A stretch of 64,000 nucleotides of DNA. Origin: Gracilinema caldarium DSM 7334 (GTDB lineage Bacteria > Spirochaetota > Spirochaetia > Treponematales > Breznakiellaceae). Shown one piece after another: positions 17,271 to 26,408 of this stretch; positions within the stretch are counted from its first letter, which is position 1; the number at the start of each line of letters is the position of its first letter. The stretch is from positions 2,920,972-2,984,971 of the forward strand of contig NC_015732.1 of assembly GCF_000219725.1 (NCBI RefSeq), in the 5' to 3' direction. The notes under the pieces are model-generated. The model searched no databases. It worked only from the letters and a program-made list of their open reading frames with translations, and was not told where the DNA came from. Both the position numbers and the translations under genes were made by a program.

Positions 17271-19081
17271 TATTGCTCCGCCACCTGATAATAAATCTTT
17301 ATATGTTCTTCCTTTGCCCGATGTTTCATTTTAAGCAGTAATGTTTGTTCTGATTCAGAATAGGCCCAACCAGAGGAGTCATAGCGTTCAAAGCGTGGAT
17401 CTGTACGGAAATCAATGTTGTACAGCTGTATTTTTTTAAAGGGTTTTACCCCTTTTATCATCATATAATGGGTCTCTCCTTCGAGAAAGGGAACAGTAAT
17501 ATCGAGCACTGAGCCGTCAAAAGTTGCGGAAAGCTGCCCTGCAGCGGTCCATGCCCAAAGCCCTGGAAAACCTGGCAGATTGATATCTTCAATCCGAGGG
17601 TAATAAAGATCCCCTGTAATTTGAGCATAAAAACGGGCAGCACCAATTCGGCCTTCACCGGCGGGGATAAAGGCAGTCTTATCATTAGAAATCTCAGCAT
17701 ACTGAGGTAAGGAGCCATTAGGATCGGATAAACTTAACGCGGAAAGCTGTAAGGTTTTACCTAGTCCAATCCAATCTGACAAACCTGTAGAGGTACCATA
17801 CAGGACTAATGCGTTCCCAAGTCGCATAGTAAATAGCAGATCCCCCTGACTAGCAGGAAAAGCTAAAACTTTCCCTTCGGTAGTTACTTTCAGAGTACCA
17901 GCAATGACGAAGAGTGCTTGTTCTTTGAGCCGTTCAAAGGGATTTTCCTCAGATCCTCGATATTGTTTCCAGAGAACAACATTTTCTATAACTCCAACCG
18001 AGGTTGTTGGTGTTAACGTACTGGGATCTATACCCTTTACCAAACTGACCAGTTCATCAACAAGCGCTTTAGAACCTCGAACCGAAAGAGTTCGGATAAG
18101 TTCTGGTTCTGCAAGAATTTCTGTTACTTTTTCATTGATCATACGAGAAAGACGCCCCAGGTACTCCCGATCAGCGGCAACAAACCCCCGAAGAGCTCCA
18201 TCCAAACGACCAAAAAAGGCTGACGACCGATAGCTACGCTGACCACTTTCTAAAAAAGCTGCTGGTGTTGTACCAGTAGCACTCCGATAATTTCCTTTTC
18301 TCGCTGCAAAAGATACATAAGCAAGAACCACCTCTTCACTGGGATTCCCTGCCATACTACGTTCCCAATCACTTGCTGCTTGAGTAAGCCAACGGTTAAT
18401 AACACCAGTATAGGCTTGAGTGTCGAGGGCACTGGCAAGAACAAACTCCCCAGGGCTAAAGCCCTTCTTTTCCGGTTCTTGCCCATAAGCAACGGTCGCC
18501 TGATTTCCCTTTAAATTGATATATTTATTCTGATAATCGATTATGGCTCCATTGAATGTATAATTTTTCTCTCCAACAGCGACAATATATCGATTTTTTT
18601 CATTAGAAAGTATGTGAGAAGATCTAAGAGGACGAAATGGAACATGTAATTCCTGGGTTGTAGCTGAGAGCTGAGCTTGAATAGTTAAAGTTTCAACCCC
18701 ATTTGCAAAATAAGTTTTAAATGCTAGAAAGCTGCCATCGGTCAATTCAAGACGGATACCACTATCAGAAATAGTAAAAGCCCGACCAGCTAACGGACTT
18801 TTTAATCCATTCTTTCGAACAACAGTCAACCCCTCCTCTTCTGCAAGTCTGAATTCCATACCCCCAAAAAAAACAGAAAAGCGACCATCAATCCGTACCG
18901 GTTCATCCTTAGCTTGCTTTTTAATTTCATTGACATCCAGATAATTACTGGAAACAACCATCGAACCAAGATTCAACTGAAAGGCAGTCTTGCGCACATA
19001 TTGAATGAGAACCAATCCAATGAATACTGCCAGGTACAGCCCCATAAGGCCTATTGTTCGTAGAACTACATGTCTTTTCAT
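17270..19081 (-). CDS. Large membrane-anchored protein of unknown function
   Basis: I do not recognise this 603-residue protein. Residues 8-26 (RTIGLMGLYLAVFIGLVLI) form one hydrophobic helix, probably an uncleaved signal anchor, so most of the chain should lie in the periplasm. The first 200 residues look beta-rich (short alternating strands such as DGSFLAFKTYFANGVETLTI). The middle (about 230-350) is helical and rich in charged residues. The C-terminal 150 residues are again beta-rich with YSESEQTLLLKM near the end. No catalytic motif was seen. It is translationally coupled to a histidine phosphatase and divergent from a TPR lipoprotein gene. A structural envelope role is possible but unsupported. 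Confidence 0.75.
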   Translation of the reverse strand: MKRHVVLRTIGLMGLYLAVFIGLVLIQYVRKTAFQLNLGSMVVSSNYLDVNEIKKQAKDEPVRIDGRFSVFFGGMEFRLAEEEGLTVVRKNGLKSPLAGRAFTISDSGIRLELTDGSFLAFKTYFANGVETLTIQAQLSATTQELHVPFRPLRSSHILSNEKNRYIVAVGEKNYTFNGAIIDYQNKYINLKGNQATVAYGQEPEKKGFSPGEFVLASALDTQAYTGVINRWLTQAASDWERSMAGNPSEEVVLAYVSFAARKGNYRSATGTTPAAFLESGQRSYRSSAFFGRLDGALRGFVAADREYLGRLSRMINEKVTEILAEPELIRTLSVRGSKALVDELVSLVKGIDPSTLTPTTSVGVIENVVLWKQYRGSEENPFERLKEQALFVIAGTLKVTTEGKVLAFPASQGDLLFTMRLGNALVLYGTSTGLSDWIGLGKTLQLSALSLSDPNGSLPQYAEISNDKTAFIPAGEGRIGAARFYAQITGDLYYPRIEDINLPGFPGLWAWTAAGQLSATFDGSVLDITVPFLEGETHYMMIKGVKPFKKIQLYNIDFRTDPRFERYDSSGWAYSESEQTLLLKMKHRAKEEHIKIYYQVAEQ

Positions 19082-19169
19082 TGTTAATAGGATACCCCAT
19101 CCTTTAGTTTAATTTCAACTTGCCGATTCTTATACCATCATATACTATACCCCCATGGTCAAGGATTAT

Positions 19170-20648
19170 ATGCTGAGAAAACGTTCACAACATGGCAAAA
19201 GATGGTTGGTTATTACGGTAATTTTTGGAATTTTTACTTCCTGTGCAACAAGCGTACCAAGGGCCTCACTTGAGCCTGAGAAGGGCCCAACAGTTACAGC
19301 CTCAATTCCTACGGCAAAGGCACCAGAAGAGAAGAACCCTACAGAAAAAGCACCTGTGGATAAGACCGAACAGATACTTACATCTATGCAAACTTTGATG
19401 CAACGAGGTGACTTTTCCAAAGCTCTTGAGTTATTCAATGGACTTCCCATAGATCTCATAGCAACCGCTGATATGCAGCGCATGAAGGCTACCATACTTG
19501 CTGCAGGGGGTAATTTACCCGAGGCGCGTACAACCCTGCAAAACTTACTAAGTACCGATGGAGAGAAGGAAGAGACCCTCTTTTTACTTGCTCATGTAGA
19601 AGGGTTGGCGGGCAACATAAAGGAACAAAAACAGATCCTGGAAAAAATAGTATCTATCAATCCCAAAAACACCCAAGCCCTAACAACCCTTGGCGATGTA
19701 GCCTATGCTGCAAAAACCTACAAATTAGCCGAAGCCTATTATAAAAAAGTCCTTTCCATCGACCCGAATCACAGTGAAGCCTTGATTGGTAAAGGGAAAG
19801 TAGACCGTTACAATAAAAACCCCAAATCTGCCGAAGAGGCCTTTAACAAGGTTATCAGCATGAATCCCGATTGGGCTCTCCCCCTGCAAGAACGGGCCCG
19901 GCTGTATCGGGAAAACAATTTCCTCAGGGAAGCCCTAGCAGATCTAGACAAAGCCAAAGAACTTGCACCGCGGGACTACTGGATTGCGCTAGACCGTGGA
20001 AATGTACTCCTCGATCTGGGGAAAAAGGAAGAAGCCCTTAAAGAGTACGAGCGGGCCATCAGCATCGATGGAGACTATTTCCTCGCCTATGTATATAGTG
20101 CTGGCATCAAGGATGAACTTGAGGATTATAAAGGTGCAGAACAGGCATACAAAAGACTTTCCGAGCTCAATCCGGACTACTACTTTGCCTTTGAAGCCCT
20201 GGGGGTACTCTACATGCGGGATAAACGCTGGGCCCAGGCTAAGGATGCTTTCATAGAAGCCTATAAACGGTCACCCAATCACAGCACCTATGCCCTCCTG
20301 GCGGCGATTGCCTGGTACCGAAGCGGGAAAGCTCAGAATGTAAAGGGATTCCTGGAAAAGGTCATCCCTCTGGTAGAGCCAAATAGCCTAGACTGGTACA
20401 TGCTCAGGCTTTATTATGATTTTTCAGGGGACACGGATATTGCGACTAGGATCGGTAACGAGAAAAAACTTGATGTAAAGGCTCGAATGCTCTATTACTT
20501 AGCCCAATATTATGATCTTAAAGGAAATATCAACCTGGCGAATAAATACTTTATGCTTGTTCGGGATATGAATCGGAGAAACATGATTGAATGGCGTCTG
20601 AACCAATGGGAGATCGAGGCTCGAGGCTTACCAAACCTTTCATCTTAG
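19170..20648 (+). CDS. TPR-repeat lipoprotein
   Basis: This is an exported protein with an N-terminal signal peptide ending in a lipobox-like FTSC, so the cysteine would be lipidated and the chain held at a membrane. A low-complexity Pro/Glu/Lys linker follows. At least eight tetratricopeptide repeats then run to about residue 430, with segments such as AEAYYKKVLSIDPNHSEAL and EALKEYERAISIDGDYFLAY. TPRs form protein-binding superhelices. I prefer the ATG at 19170 because AAGGA lies just upstream. An in-frame ATG at 19155 has no ribosome-binding site. A DHH phosphoesterase starts 16 bp after the stop. Partner proteins are unknown. Confidence 0.88.
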   Translation: MLRKRSQHGKRWLVITVIFGIFTSCATSVPRASLEPEKGPTVTASIPTAKAPEEKNPTEKAPVDKTEQILTSMQTLMQRGDFSKALELFNGLPIDLIATADMQRMKATILAAGGNLPEARTTLQNLLSTDGEKEETLFLLAHVEGLAGNIKEQKQILEKIVSINPKNTQALTTLGDVAYAAKTYKLAEAYYKKVLSIDPNHSEALIGKGKVDRYNKNPKSAEEAFNKVISMNPDWALPLQERARLYRENNFLREALADLDKAKELAPRDYWIALDRGNVLLDLGKKEEALKEYERAISIDGDYFLAYVYSAGIKDELEDYKGAEQAYKRLSELNPDYYFAFEALGVLYMRDKRWAQAKDAFIEAYKRSPNHSTYALLAAIAWYRSGKAQNVKGFLEKVIPLVEPNSLDWYMLRLYYDFSGDTDIATRIGNEKKLDVKARMLYYLAQYYDLKGNINLANKYFMLVRDMNRRNMIEWRLNQWEIEARGLPNLSS

Positions 20649-20664
20649 GGTTATATTTTTAAAT

Positions 20665-21666
20665 ATGGGCAGTAGTTCCGCCTTTGAACAATTCAACTAC
20701 ATCCTTGCAACTCTACAGATAAAACAAGCCGATGACACAATACTTGTCCAGCCCCACGATTTTCCCGACCATGATGCGGTAGCTTCTGCCTTCGGTTTGG
20801 GGCAGCTTCTAGAACGGCTTGGCCTTACGGTACGGCTTGTCCATCGCGGTCCCATCCGCAGTCATTCCCTGAAAGCGATGATTCGGGATTTGCAGATCCC
20901 ATTACAAAGGATTGATGAAATACTGCCCACCGATATCGTGAACCAGCCCTGTATCATTGTAGATGGAAGCCCCAACAATGCTAATGCCCATCCCCTCACT
21001 ATGAATGTTATTGCAGTTATAGATCACCATGTGAATCCTGGTGCCCTGGACGTACCCTTCGTCGATATCCGTACGAGTTATGGTGCCTGTTCCAGCATTA
21101 TTACCGATTACTGGCAAGAAGCTGAATTGATTCCTGACAGACGAACCGCTACCGCCCTGCTGATGGGAATTCAGATCGATACTGATTTTTTGTCCCGACG
21201 CGTCAGTCCTGCGGACCTCAATGCCCATCATCGGCTTTTTTTCCAGGCAGACTGGCAGTTTGGGACCCAAGTGGTAAAGGCGTCCCTTTCCATACAGGAC
21301 CTGAAGGCCTTTCACTATGCCTCAGATCATTATTTCACCTCGGGGAATCTATTCTTTACCATGTTACCAACCGACTGCACCCAGGAACTTATTTCCATTT
21401 TAGCCGATTTCTTTCTCCGACTACGGGAAATTCTCGTTACAGTCATTGTCGAAGCTGGCGGGGATCGGTATCATGTGTCTGTCCGCAGCAGAGCTCCAGA
21501 TATCTCTGCGGCCAGTGTCGTACGGCTCGCTTTGGCTGGTATCGGCGAAGGTGGCGGCCATGACCACATGGCAGGCGGTATAATCAATACATCTGTCCAT
21601 ATTGATGAACAGGCCCTGTTTCGTCGTTTTGTCAAAGCTATGGAAACAGCCCAGGAGAACCAATGA
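20665..21666 (+). CDS. DHH-family phosphoesterase (NrnA-like)
   Basis: The 333-residue protein has the DHH/DHHA1 layout. The first metal motif is in PHDFPDHDAVASAFGLG (residues about 30-46). A second Asp lies in IIVDGSP, and the name-giving DHH is in VIDHHVNPG. A fourth metal ligand is in MGIQIDTDFLSR. The C-terminal substrate domain ends in GGGHDHMAGG. Family members hydrolyse short oligoribonucleotides, pAp or cyclic dinucleotides with manganese. NrnA-type activity is the most likely by length, but c-di-AMP or pGpG use cannot be excluded. The stop overlaps the ATG of the TraB-family gene by 4 bp. Confidence 0.88.
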   Translation: MGSSSAFEQFNYILATLQIKQADDTILVQPHDFPDHDAVASAFGLGQLLERLGLTVRLVHRGPIRSHSLKAMIRDLQIPLQRIDEILPTDIVNQPCIIVDGSPNNANAHPLTMNVIAVIDHHVNPGALDVPFVDIRTSYGACSSIITDYWQEAELIPDRRTATALLMGIQIDTDFLSRRVSPADLNAHHRLFFQADWQFGTQVVKASLSIQDLKAFHYASDHYFTSGNLFFTMLPTDCTQELISILADFFLRLREILVTVIVEAGGDRYHVSVRSRAPDISAASVVRLALAGIGEGGGHDHMAGGIINTSVHIDEQALFRRFVKAMETAQENQ

Positions 21667-22844
21667 ACGAAAAAACACAAACAAGACTCACCCTGCAGAA
21701 CCGGGAAATTATCCTCGTTGGAACTGCCCATATATCCCGGGAGAGCATAGAAGAAGTACAGGAAGTTATCCGTAATGAGCACCCCGATATGGTCTGTGTG
21801 GAATTAGACGCCGGACGCCTTGCGTCTATGACTCAGCAGGATTCATGGGATAAACTTGACCTCGTAAAGGTTTTTAAAGAAGGGAAGGGATTCCTTCTTA
21901 TGGCAAACCTCGTTCTCGCCAGCTTTCAGCGGCGGCTTGGCCTAAATATGGGGGTAAAACCTGGGGACGAAATGAAAGCTGCCATCGATACGGCTTCTGA
22001 ACTGGGTATTCCCTTTAGTCTCTGCGACCGGGAAGTTCAGCTTACCTTAAAACGAGCCTGGGCAAGCTGTGGGTTTTGGAGTAAAAACAAACTCCTGGCA
22101 ACCCTCATTTCCAGCGCCTTCACCACTGAAAAAATTGATGAACAACAAATCGAATCCATCAAAGAGAAAAACGAACTGGACAGTATGATGGGAGAGCTGG
22201 CCGAATATTTACCAGAAGTGAAGAGGACCTTAATTGATGAACGGGACCACTATTTGGCGGCTAAAATCTGGGCAAGTCAGGGCAGCCGTATCGTCGCCGT
22301 CATAGGAGCTGGTCACATGGGTGGCGTGGTAGCACACCTGGAAAAAATCTCCCGGGGCGAAGCCACAATAGACACCAGTAACCTGGAACAGCTTCCTCCC
22401 CCTTCCCTCTTTAGTAAACTTGCCCCCTGGATTATCCCAGCACTCATTATTACCCTTCTTATCGCAGGTTTTTTTAAAAGCGGCGGCGCGGTCAGCATCA
22501 ACATGCTCCTGCAATGGATGCTGTGGAACGGGTCCTTGGCTGCCCTGGGTACTTTAGCAGCCTTGGGACACCCTCTTTCTATCCTGACCGCCTTTCTTGG
22601 GGCTCCTATTGCTACCCTCAACCCCTTTATCGGAGTAGGCCTCTTCGCCGGGATTGTAGAGGCCACCCTAAGAAGGCCTAGAGTTCAGGACATTGAGCAT
22701 TTAGCAACAGATGTTACAAGTCTTAAGGGGCTTTTTCGTAATCGGGTAAGCCGGGCTTTGCTTGTTTTTTTCCTTTCATCCCTCGGTGGAGCCATAGGTA
22801 ACTTTATCTCTATTCCCTTCCTGACAAATCTGATTATAAAATAA
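21663..22844 (+). CDS. TraB/PrgY-family membrane protein
   Basis: This 393-residue protein begins with a TraB domain. A GTAHISRESIEEVQEVI segment holds the conserved GTxH motif, and VCVELDAGRL holds the conserved Glu. A second motif near residue 218 reads VIGAGHMGGV, again with the family's GxxH. Residues 250-390 contain four or five hydrophobic helices, so the C-terminus is embedded in the membrane. Enterococcal PrgY/TraB blocks peptide pheromone production, and the fold relates to Tiki/EreA-type metalloproteases. The bacterial role outside plasmids is unknown. It is coupled to the DHH gene by an ATGA overlap. Downstream lies a strong hairpin. Confidence 0.87.
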   Translation: MNEKTQTRLTLQNREIILVGTAHISRESIEEVQEVIRNEHPDMVCVELDAGRLASMTQQDSWDKLDLVKVFKEGKGFLLMANLVLASFQRRLGLNMGVKPGDEMKAAIDTASELGIPFSLCDREVQLTLKRAWASCGFWSKNKLLATLISSAFTTEKIDEQQIESIKEKNELDSMMGELAEYLPEVKRTLIDERDHYLAAKIWASQGSRIVAVIGAGHMGGVVAHLEKISRGEATIDTSNLEQLPPPSLFSKLAPWIIPALIITLLIAGFFKSGGAVSINMLLQWMLWNGSLAALGTLAALGHPLSILTAFLGAPIATLNPFIGVGLFAGIVEATLRRPRVQDIEHLATDVTSLKGLFRNRVSRALLVFFLSSLGGAIGNFISIPFLTNLIIK

Positions 22845-22858
22845 GAGACACAATATGA

Positions 22859-22899
22859 AGGCGCCTCTAAAAAATTCGGTCAAATTTTTAAAGGCGCCT
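22859..22899. terminator. Bidirectional hairpin between convergent genes
   Basis: AGGCGCCTCTAAAAAATT pairs with AATTTTTAAAGGCGCCT across a 6-base loop, giving a near-perfect 17-bp stem. It lies between the stop of the TraB-family gene and the stop of the exported START-like gene. There is no T-run on the outer flanks; the A/T block is inside the stem. It may act as a terminator for both strands or as an RNA end-protector. Confidence 0.55.
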
Positions 22900-22943
22900 A
22901 AGCTATAACAGGCTGCAAGCAACTGAAATTATTAAACGTTTTC

Positions 22944-23630
22944 CTACTGCAAGCCCCGGCGTTTAGCTTCTTTGTACAGGGCGGAGACAATCCCCTCAAG
23001 CTCTCCAGGTCCAACCAGATTCATAATCTGAGCTTGCAGAGGAAAATCCTTCCGGACCAAGCCCACATTCAAATTCCGAACCTTCACTGCTGGGCCAGCG
23101 GCAGTGAACACTTCTTCCATAAACCAGCCCCCCTCTGAACCGCCGATGGAACCATCAGAATCTAACAGATGCCAGCGGATTTCCGCCCGCCTTAACTCTG
23201 GATATTCCCTATATTCATAGCGCATATCGTATTCGGTCGGGTAGGTATAACCCAGGATATGTATTTCGTAACGCTGGCGCACCTCATACAGGCCCCCATC
23301 CTGCTTAAGCATGGTGATTTTAGCAAGCCGGGGCATATAAGCAACCTGGGAGGGAAAATCCAGGAACACCTCCGCAAAGGACTTCAGAGAAAGGGGTAAC
23401 AGGGCCTGAATGTCCTGTTTTGTCCGTATCCAGGTAACCTTATCCTGTTTAGGAAGGGTATCCAGAGTAAAGACAAAGGTTTTTGCTTTTTCACTCAGAA
23501 CCTTCCCAGGTAGAGGAAAGGCCCAGGGATCCTGCTGTAACAATGGATCTTCCAATAAAGGCGACATGGCATCAACATTGATCAAAAAGAACGTACTAAG
23601 TATTAGTAAGTTTACAAATTTCCCATTCAT
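22944..23630 (-). CDS. Exported START/SRPBCC-like protein of the cobalamin operon
   Basis: This is a 228-residue protein with a cleavable-looking signal peptide (LLILSTFFLINVDA). The mature part shows the SRPBCC/START pattern: a first helix followed by repeated strands, with SFAEVFLDFPSQVAYMP, then YEVRQRYEIHILGY, RRAEIRWHLLDSDGSIGGSEG and a closing amphipathic helix (ELEGIVSALYKEAKRRGLQ). The fold makes a deep hydrophobic cavity for lipid-like or aromatic ligands. It is the last gene after the B12-type receptor and TonB-like genes, 65 bp after the latter, so riboswitch control is likely. A role in handling a corrinoid or the receptor cargo is inference. The call rests on pattern only. Confidence 0.68.
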   Translation of the reverse strand: MNGKFVNLLILSTFFLINVDAMSPLLEDPLLQQDPWAFPLPGKVLSEKAKTFVFTLDTLPKQDKVTWIRTKQDIQALLPLSLKSFAEVFLDFPSQVAYMPRLAKITMLKQDGGLYEVRQRYEIHILGYTYPTEYDMRYEYREYPELRRAEIRWHLLDSDGSIGGSEGGWFMEEVFTAAGPAVKVRNLNVGLVRKDFPLQAQIMNLVGPGELEGIVSALYKEAKRRGLQ

Positions 23631-23695
23631 ACCTATACAAACTACTACATCTCAAGAATCCAATGCAAGTTTAAATTGGCTTTTGCACCAATTTC

Positions 23696-24397
23696 TTATT
23701 TTAAGGCATAGGTTATATCAATCGTAAAGGAGATATCCTTATGCATTGTACATAAGGTTTCGGGAATGGGAAATATGCTTTTTATTAAAGCCAGGGCTGC
23801 ATTATCCAGAATCACATTACCAGCACTTGTATCGATCCTCATTGCGATAAGATGACCAGTGGGATCTATAGTAAAGGAAATCCTGCTTGTGCCCTCAATA
23901 CTTCGTTTTCGAGCAATCGGTGGATACACGAGATGTTGAGAAATCTGTCTATACAACCACGCCTTAATGCTTTCTTCTGTATTCCTCATGTCAGATGATA
24001 AATAATTTGAATTACTAATAGGTTCTAGTTCCGTTGATGAACGTATAGATGTATCCATAGGAATCCCTGATTCCCCTTGGATATCCTGGAGTCCATCCTT
24101 TTTATCTAATTCGGAAACCGAGATTTCAGCCTCTTTTTTGGTATTCTCCTGTACTAATTTATCAGGATCTACATAGGATTGTTGTTTTGGAACTTTTTTT
24201 TGTTCTTCCTTTCCAATATAAGAAGCTTCATAAAAACTTTCTATATAGAGAGGACCATATTGTTGTGTAGCGGTATTATTGGGATTATGTAACGTAACAA
24301 CAAAGGAAATTCCAAACAATAGAGATATATCGAAAAGCAGGGATATAGCTATAGAAAGAGCCATACGATGAACTCCATTGCCCAAATCCATCACCAT
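23696..24397 (-). CDS. TonB-like energy transducer
   Basis: The 233-residue protein has one N-terminal membrane helix (about residues 12-32, rich in Leu, Ile and Phe). A charged, Lys/Glu-rich periplasmic spacer (about 55-115) follows. The C-terminal domain, about 150-233, has the TonB signature: YPPIARKRSIEGTSRISF, then DPTGHLIAMRID and NAALALIKSIFP. TonB carries energy from ExbB/ExbD to outer-membrane receptors. It lies 61 bp after the receptor gene, so the pair likely works together. No exbB or exbD is present in the window. The spacer is less proline-rich than in E. coli TonB. Confidence 0.85.
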   Translation of the reverse strand: MVMDLGNGVHRMALSIAISLLFDISLLFGISFVVTLHNPNNTATQQYGPLYIESFYEASYIGKEEQKKVPKQQSYVDPDKLVQENTKKEAEISVSELDKKDGLQDIQGESGIPMDTSIRSSTELEPISNSNYLSSDMRNTEESIKAWLYRQISQHLVYPPIARKRSIEGTSRISFTIDPTGHLIAMRIDTSAGNVILDNAALALIKSIFPIPETLCTMHKDISFTIDITYALK

Positions 24398-24413
24398 ATC
24401 CCTTTATGCATAT

Positions 24414-24449
24414 GGGTACCTCTCAATACTGAAGTGTTGAGAGGTACCC
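24414..24449 (-). repeat. Perfect intercistronic hairpin between receptor and tonB
   Basis: GGGTACCTCTCAA at 24414-24426 pairs exactly with TTGAGAGGTACCC at 24437-24449. Inner bases extend the stem toward a TGAA loop (TTCA on the coding strand). No T-run follows on the minus strand, so full termination is doubtful. It could stabilise the receptor mRNA or reduce read-through into the tonB-like gene. Confidence 0.6.
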
Positions 24450-24458
24450 AAATAAAGT

Positions 24459-26408
24459 TCAATAACTAAAGGTTACCTGTAAATAAATCGTTCGTCCATC
24501 CGCAGGATAATAAGATCCCCAGAACACCAGGGGTGCATACGTTGTATCCAATAGATTTTTAACGTTTCCACTCACCACAAGCTTTTGCGCACCCTTCAAC
24601 AGAGTCCAATCCAAGCTTGCATTATAAATTGTATAAGCTGATATCTTTTCCAGAACATTGGCATAATCACCACCCTGATAAGCCTCACTACGATATTCCA
24701 CCGAGGGCTTAAAGGAAATTCCAAAGGGCGCCATAAAGGTAAGTTCCGCCTGTAGACGATGGGGACTGACCAAGGGTATTTTATTGTCTTTGTTAGTCCC
24801 TTCGGTAAAGAATGCCTGTACAAAGGAATAGCACAGATGTAAACTGAACCAGGATATAGGTTTTGCCTGAAGTGCAATATCCGAACCCCAATGACGGCTC
24901 GCGTCCATATTTTCATTTTGGTACGTCATGTTGTTGTAGGCAATCTCATCCTTCAGTTCCATCCAATAAAAGTTTCCATCAATTTGAACATCCGGATGTA
25001 TTTGAACTGAAAGCCCCCCTTCCACCGTATAGCCTGTTTCAGGCTTTAGATCTTTAAGGAAAGTACCAAAGCCTGAATAAATTTGAGCTTGCTCATCTGT
25101 AAAGGGGTAACGGAACAGGGTCCCGTACTTTGCATAGAGTTTAATAAATTCTACTGGCCGGTACGTAAGGCCCGTATCATAGACAAAGGCTTGGTGTTGG
25201 ACCGAATCATCCACACTGGCATCTTCGCTTTTCGCCTTAATAAGGGCCGTATCATATCTTACCCCCCCATTCCAGTTAAGGTTAGGTAAGAGGTCAAGCC
25301 GTAAGGTTGCATAGGGACCCACCGTAAATTGGGATACATCAAAAGCATTAGTCTTGGTTGTCCGTTGAACTTCCGAGAATTGCTCCACCGAGAGGAATGC
25401 AGTGGTCACATCCACCCCACCTACAAGGCGCAGGGGTAGGGTTCCCGCAAACAGCTGTATAACAACCTTAGGCCTAGCTTCAGCCGTTTGAACTACTCGA
25501 TCGGTAAAACTTGTCCAGGAAGCCATATCAGCATTGATCTGTTTCCACGTATAGGCCAAGGGCAATTCGGTCTGTACCTGCTCCCAAGGGATCCAATCAA
25601 ATTGGATAGAACTAGACACAGAGTATTCCCTGGCTTCATCGGCCCAATTTTTTGCTTGCCTGGGGTTTGCCTCATACTGGGCTTTGCTGAGTCCTCCAGG
25701 AAGCTGGTAGGACAGGTCCGCCAGGGTGAGCCGGGCAGAAATATTGGCCGTTTCGCTCACATAGTAGGTCCCCTGCAGGGCCAGATTGGTTACCTGATTC
25801 GCCTGTCGGTCCCGGTACCCCCGGGAACCGGAATGTTCCCCTGTAAAACCCAGGTTACCCCAGAGCGCAGGGGCCTGGTAGGACAAACGGACCGCATTTT
25901 CCTGACTAGTTCCAACAGTTACCTGACCAAGGGTCTGGGCAGTTTTAACCGACTTTTTAGTAATTATATTAATTACCCCGCCCACAGCATTGTTTCCATA
26001 TTCTACAGAAGCAGGGCCATCGAGCACCTCAATCCGTTCAATATCTGAAAGAGCAATGGAATTCCAATTGATATTCTGCATATCAGGATTATTCAGTCTT
26101 CTCCCATCTACCAGAACTAACACTCGCCCAAAACCATTTTCCCCAAAGCCTCGCATAGTCACCATTTCAGAACCGGGGCCACTGAGGGCTGTATAGGTTG
26201 CAATAGATGGTACCGTTTTGAGTAATTCCACCAGATTTGCAGCACCCGATTCAGCAATATCCTGAGCAGATATTACGTGGACTTGAGCAGGAACAGTACG
26301 CTGTTCCTCTGAAACTCGGTTTGCGCTTACCACAAAAGACAGATCAGGGCTTTGAGCCTGAAGTTGACTTGCAGCACCTAAAACAAAAAGGGCTACCAAA
26401 AGATACAT
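24459..26408 (-). CDS. TonB-dependent outer-membrane receptor, BtuB-like
   Basis: The 649-residue protein starts with a signal peptide (LLVALFVLGAASQLQA). A TonB-box-like SFVVSANR follows, close to the DTLVVTA box of BtuB. The plug domain occupies about residues 30-155 and includes VPAQVHVISAQDIAESGA, MRGFGENG and VEYGNNAVGGVINIITKK. A 22-strand-type barrel runs to the C-terminus, which ends in an aromatic strand (YLQVTFSY). A cobalamin riboswitch immediately upstream indicates a corrinoid as cargo; that is the strongest evidence for substrate. The ATG is preceded by GAGGAGG, part of a hairpin. tonB-like and START-like genes follow in the same operon. Confidence 0.92.
   Translation of the reverse strand: MYLLVALFVLGAASQLQAQSPDLSFVVSANRVSEEQRTVPAQVHVISAQDIAESGAANLVELLKTVPSIATYTALSGPGSEMVTMRGFGENGFGRVLVLVDGRRLNNPDMQNINWNSIALSDIERIEVLDGPASVEYGNNAVGGVINIITKKSVKTAQTLGQVTVGTSQENAVRLSYQAPALWGNLGFTGEHSGSRGYRDRQANQVTNLALQGTYYVSETANISARLTLADLSYQLPGGLSKAQYEANPRQAKNWADEAREYSVSSSIQFDWIPWEQVQTELPLAYTWKQINADMASWTSFTDRVVQTAEARPKVVIQLFAGTLPLRLVGGVDVTTAFLSVEQFSEVQRTTKTNAFDVSQFTVGPYATLRLDLLPNLNWNGGVRYDTALIKAKSEDASVDDSVQHQAFVYDTGLTYRPVEFIKLYAKYGTLFRYPFTDEQAQIYSGFGTFLKDLKPETGYTVEGGLSVQIHPDVQIDGNFYWMELKDEIAYNNMTYQNENMDASRHWGSDIALQAKPISWFSLHLCYSFVQAFFTEGTNKDNKIPLVSPHRLQAELTFMAPFGISFKPSVEYRSEAYQGGDYANVLEKISAYTIYNASLDWTLLKGAQKLVVSGNVKNLLDTTYAPLVFWGSYYPADGRTIYLQVTFSY

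Noticed and set aside
25488-26048. 186-residue plus-strand frame inside the receptor gene
   Set aside because: It is antisense to a well-supported TonB-dependent receptor, shows no family motif and lacks a ribosome site.
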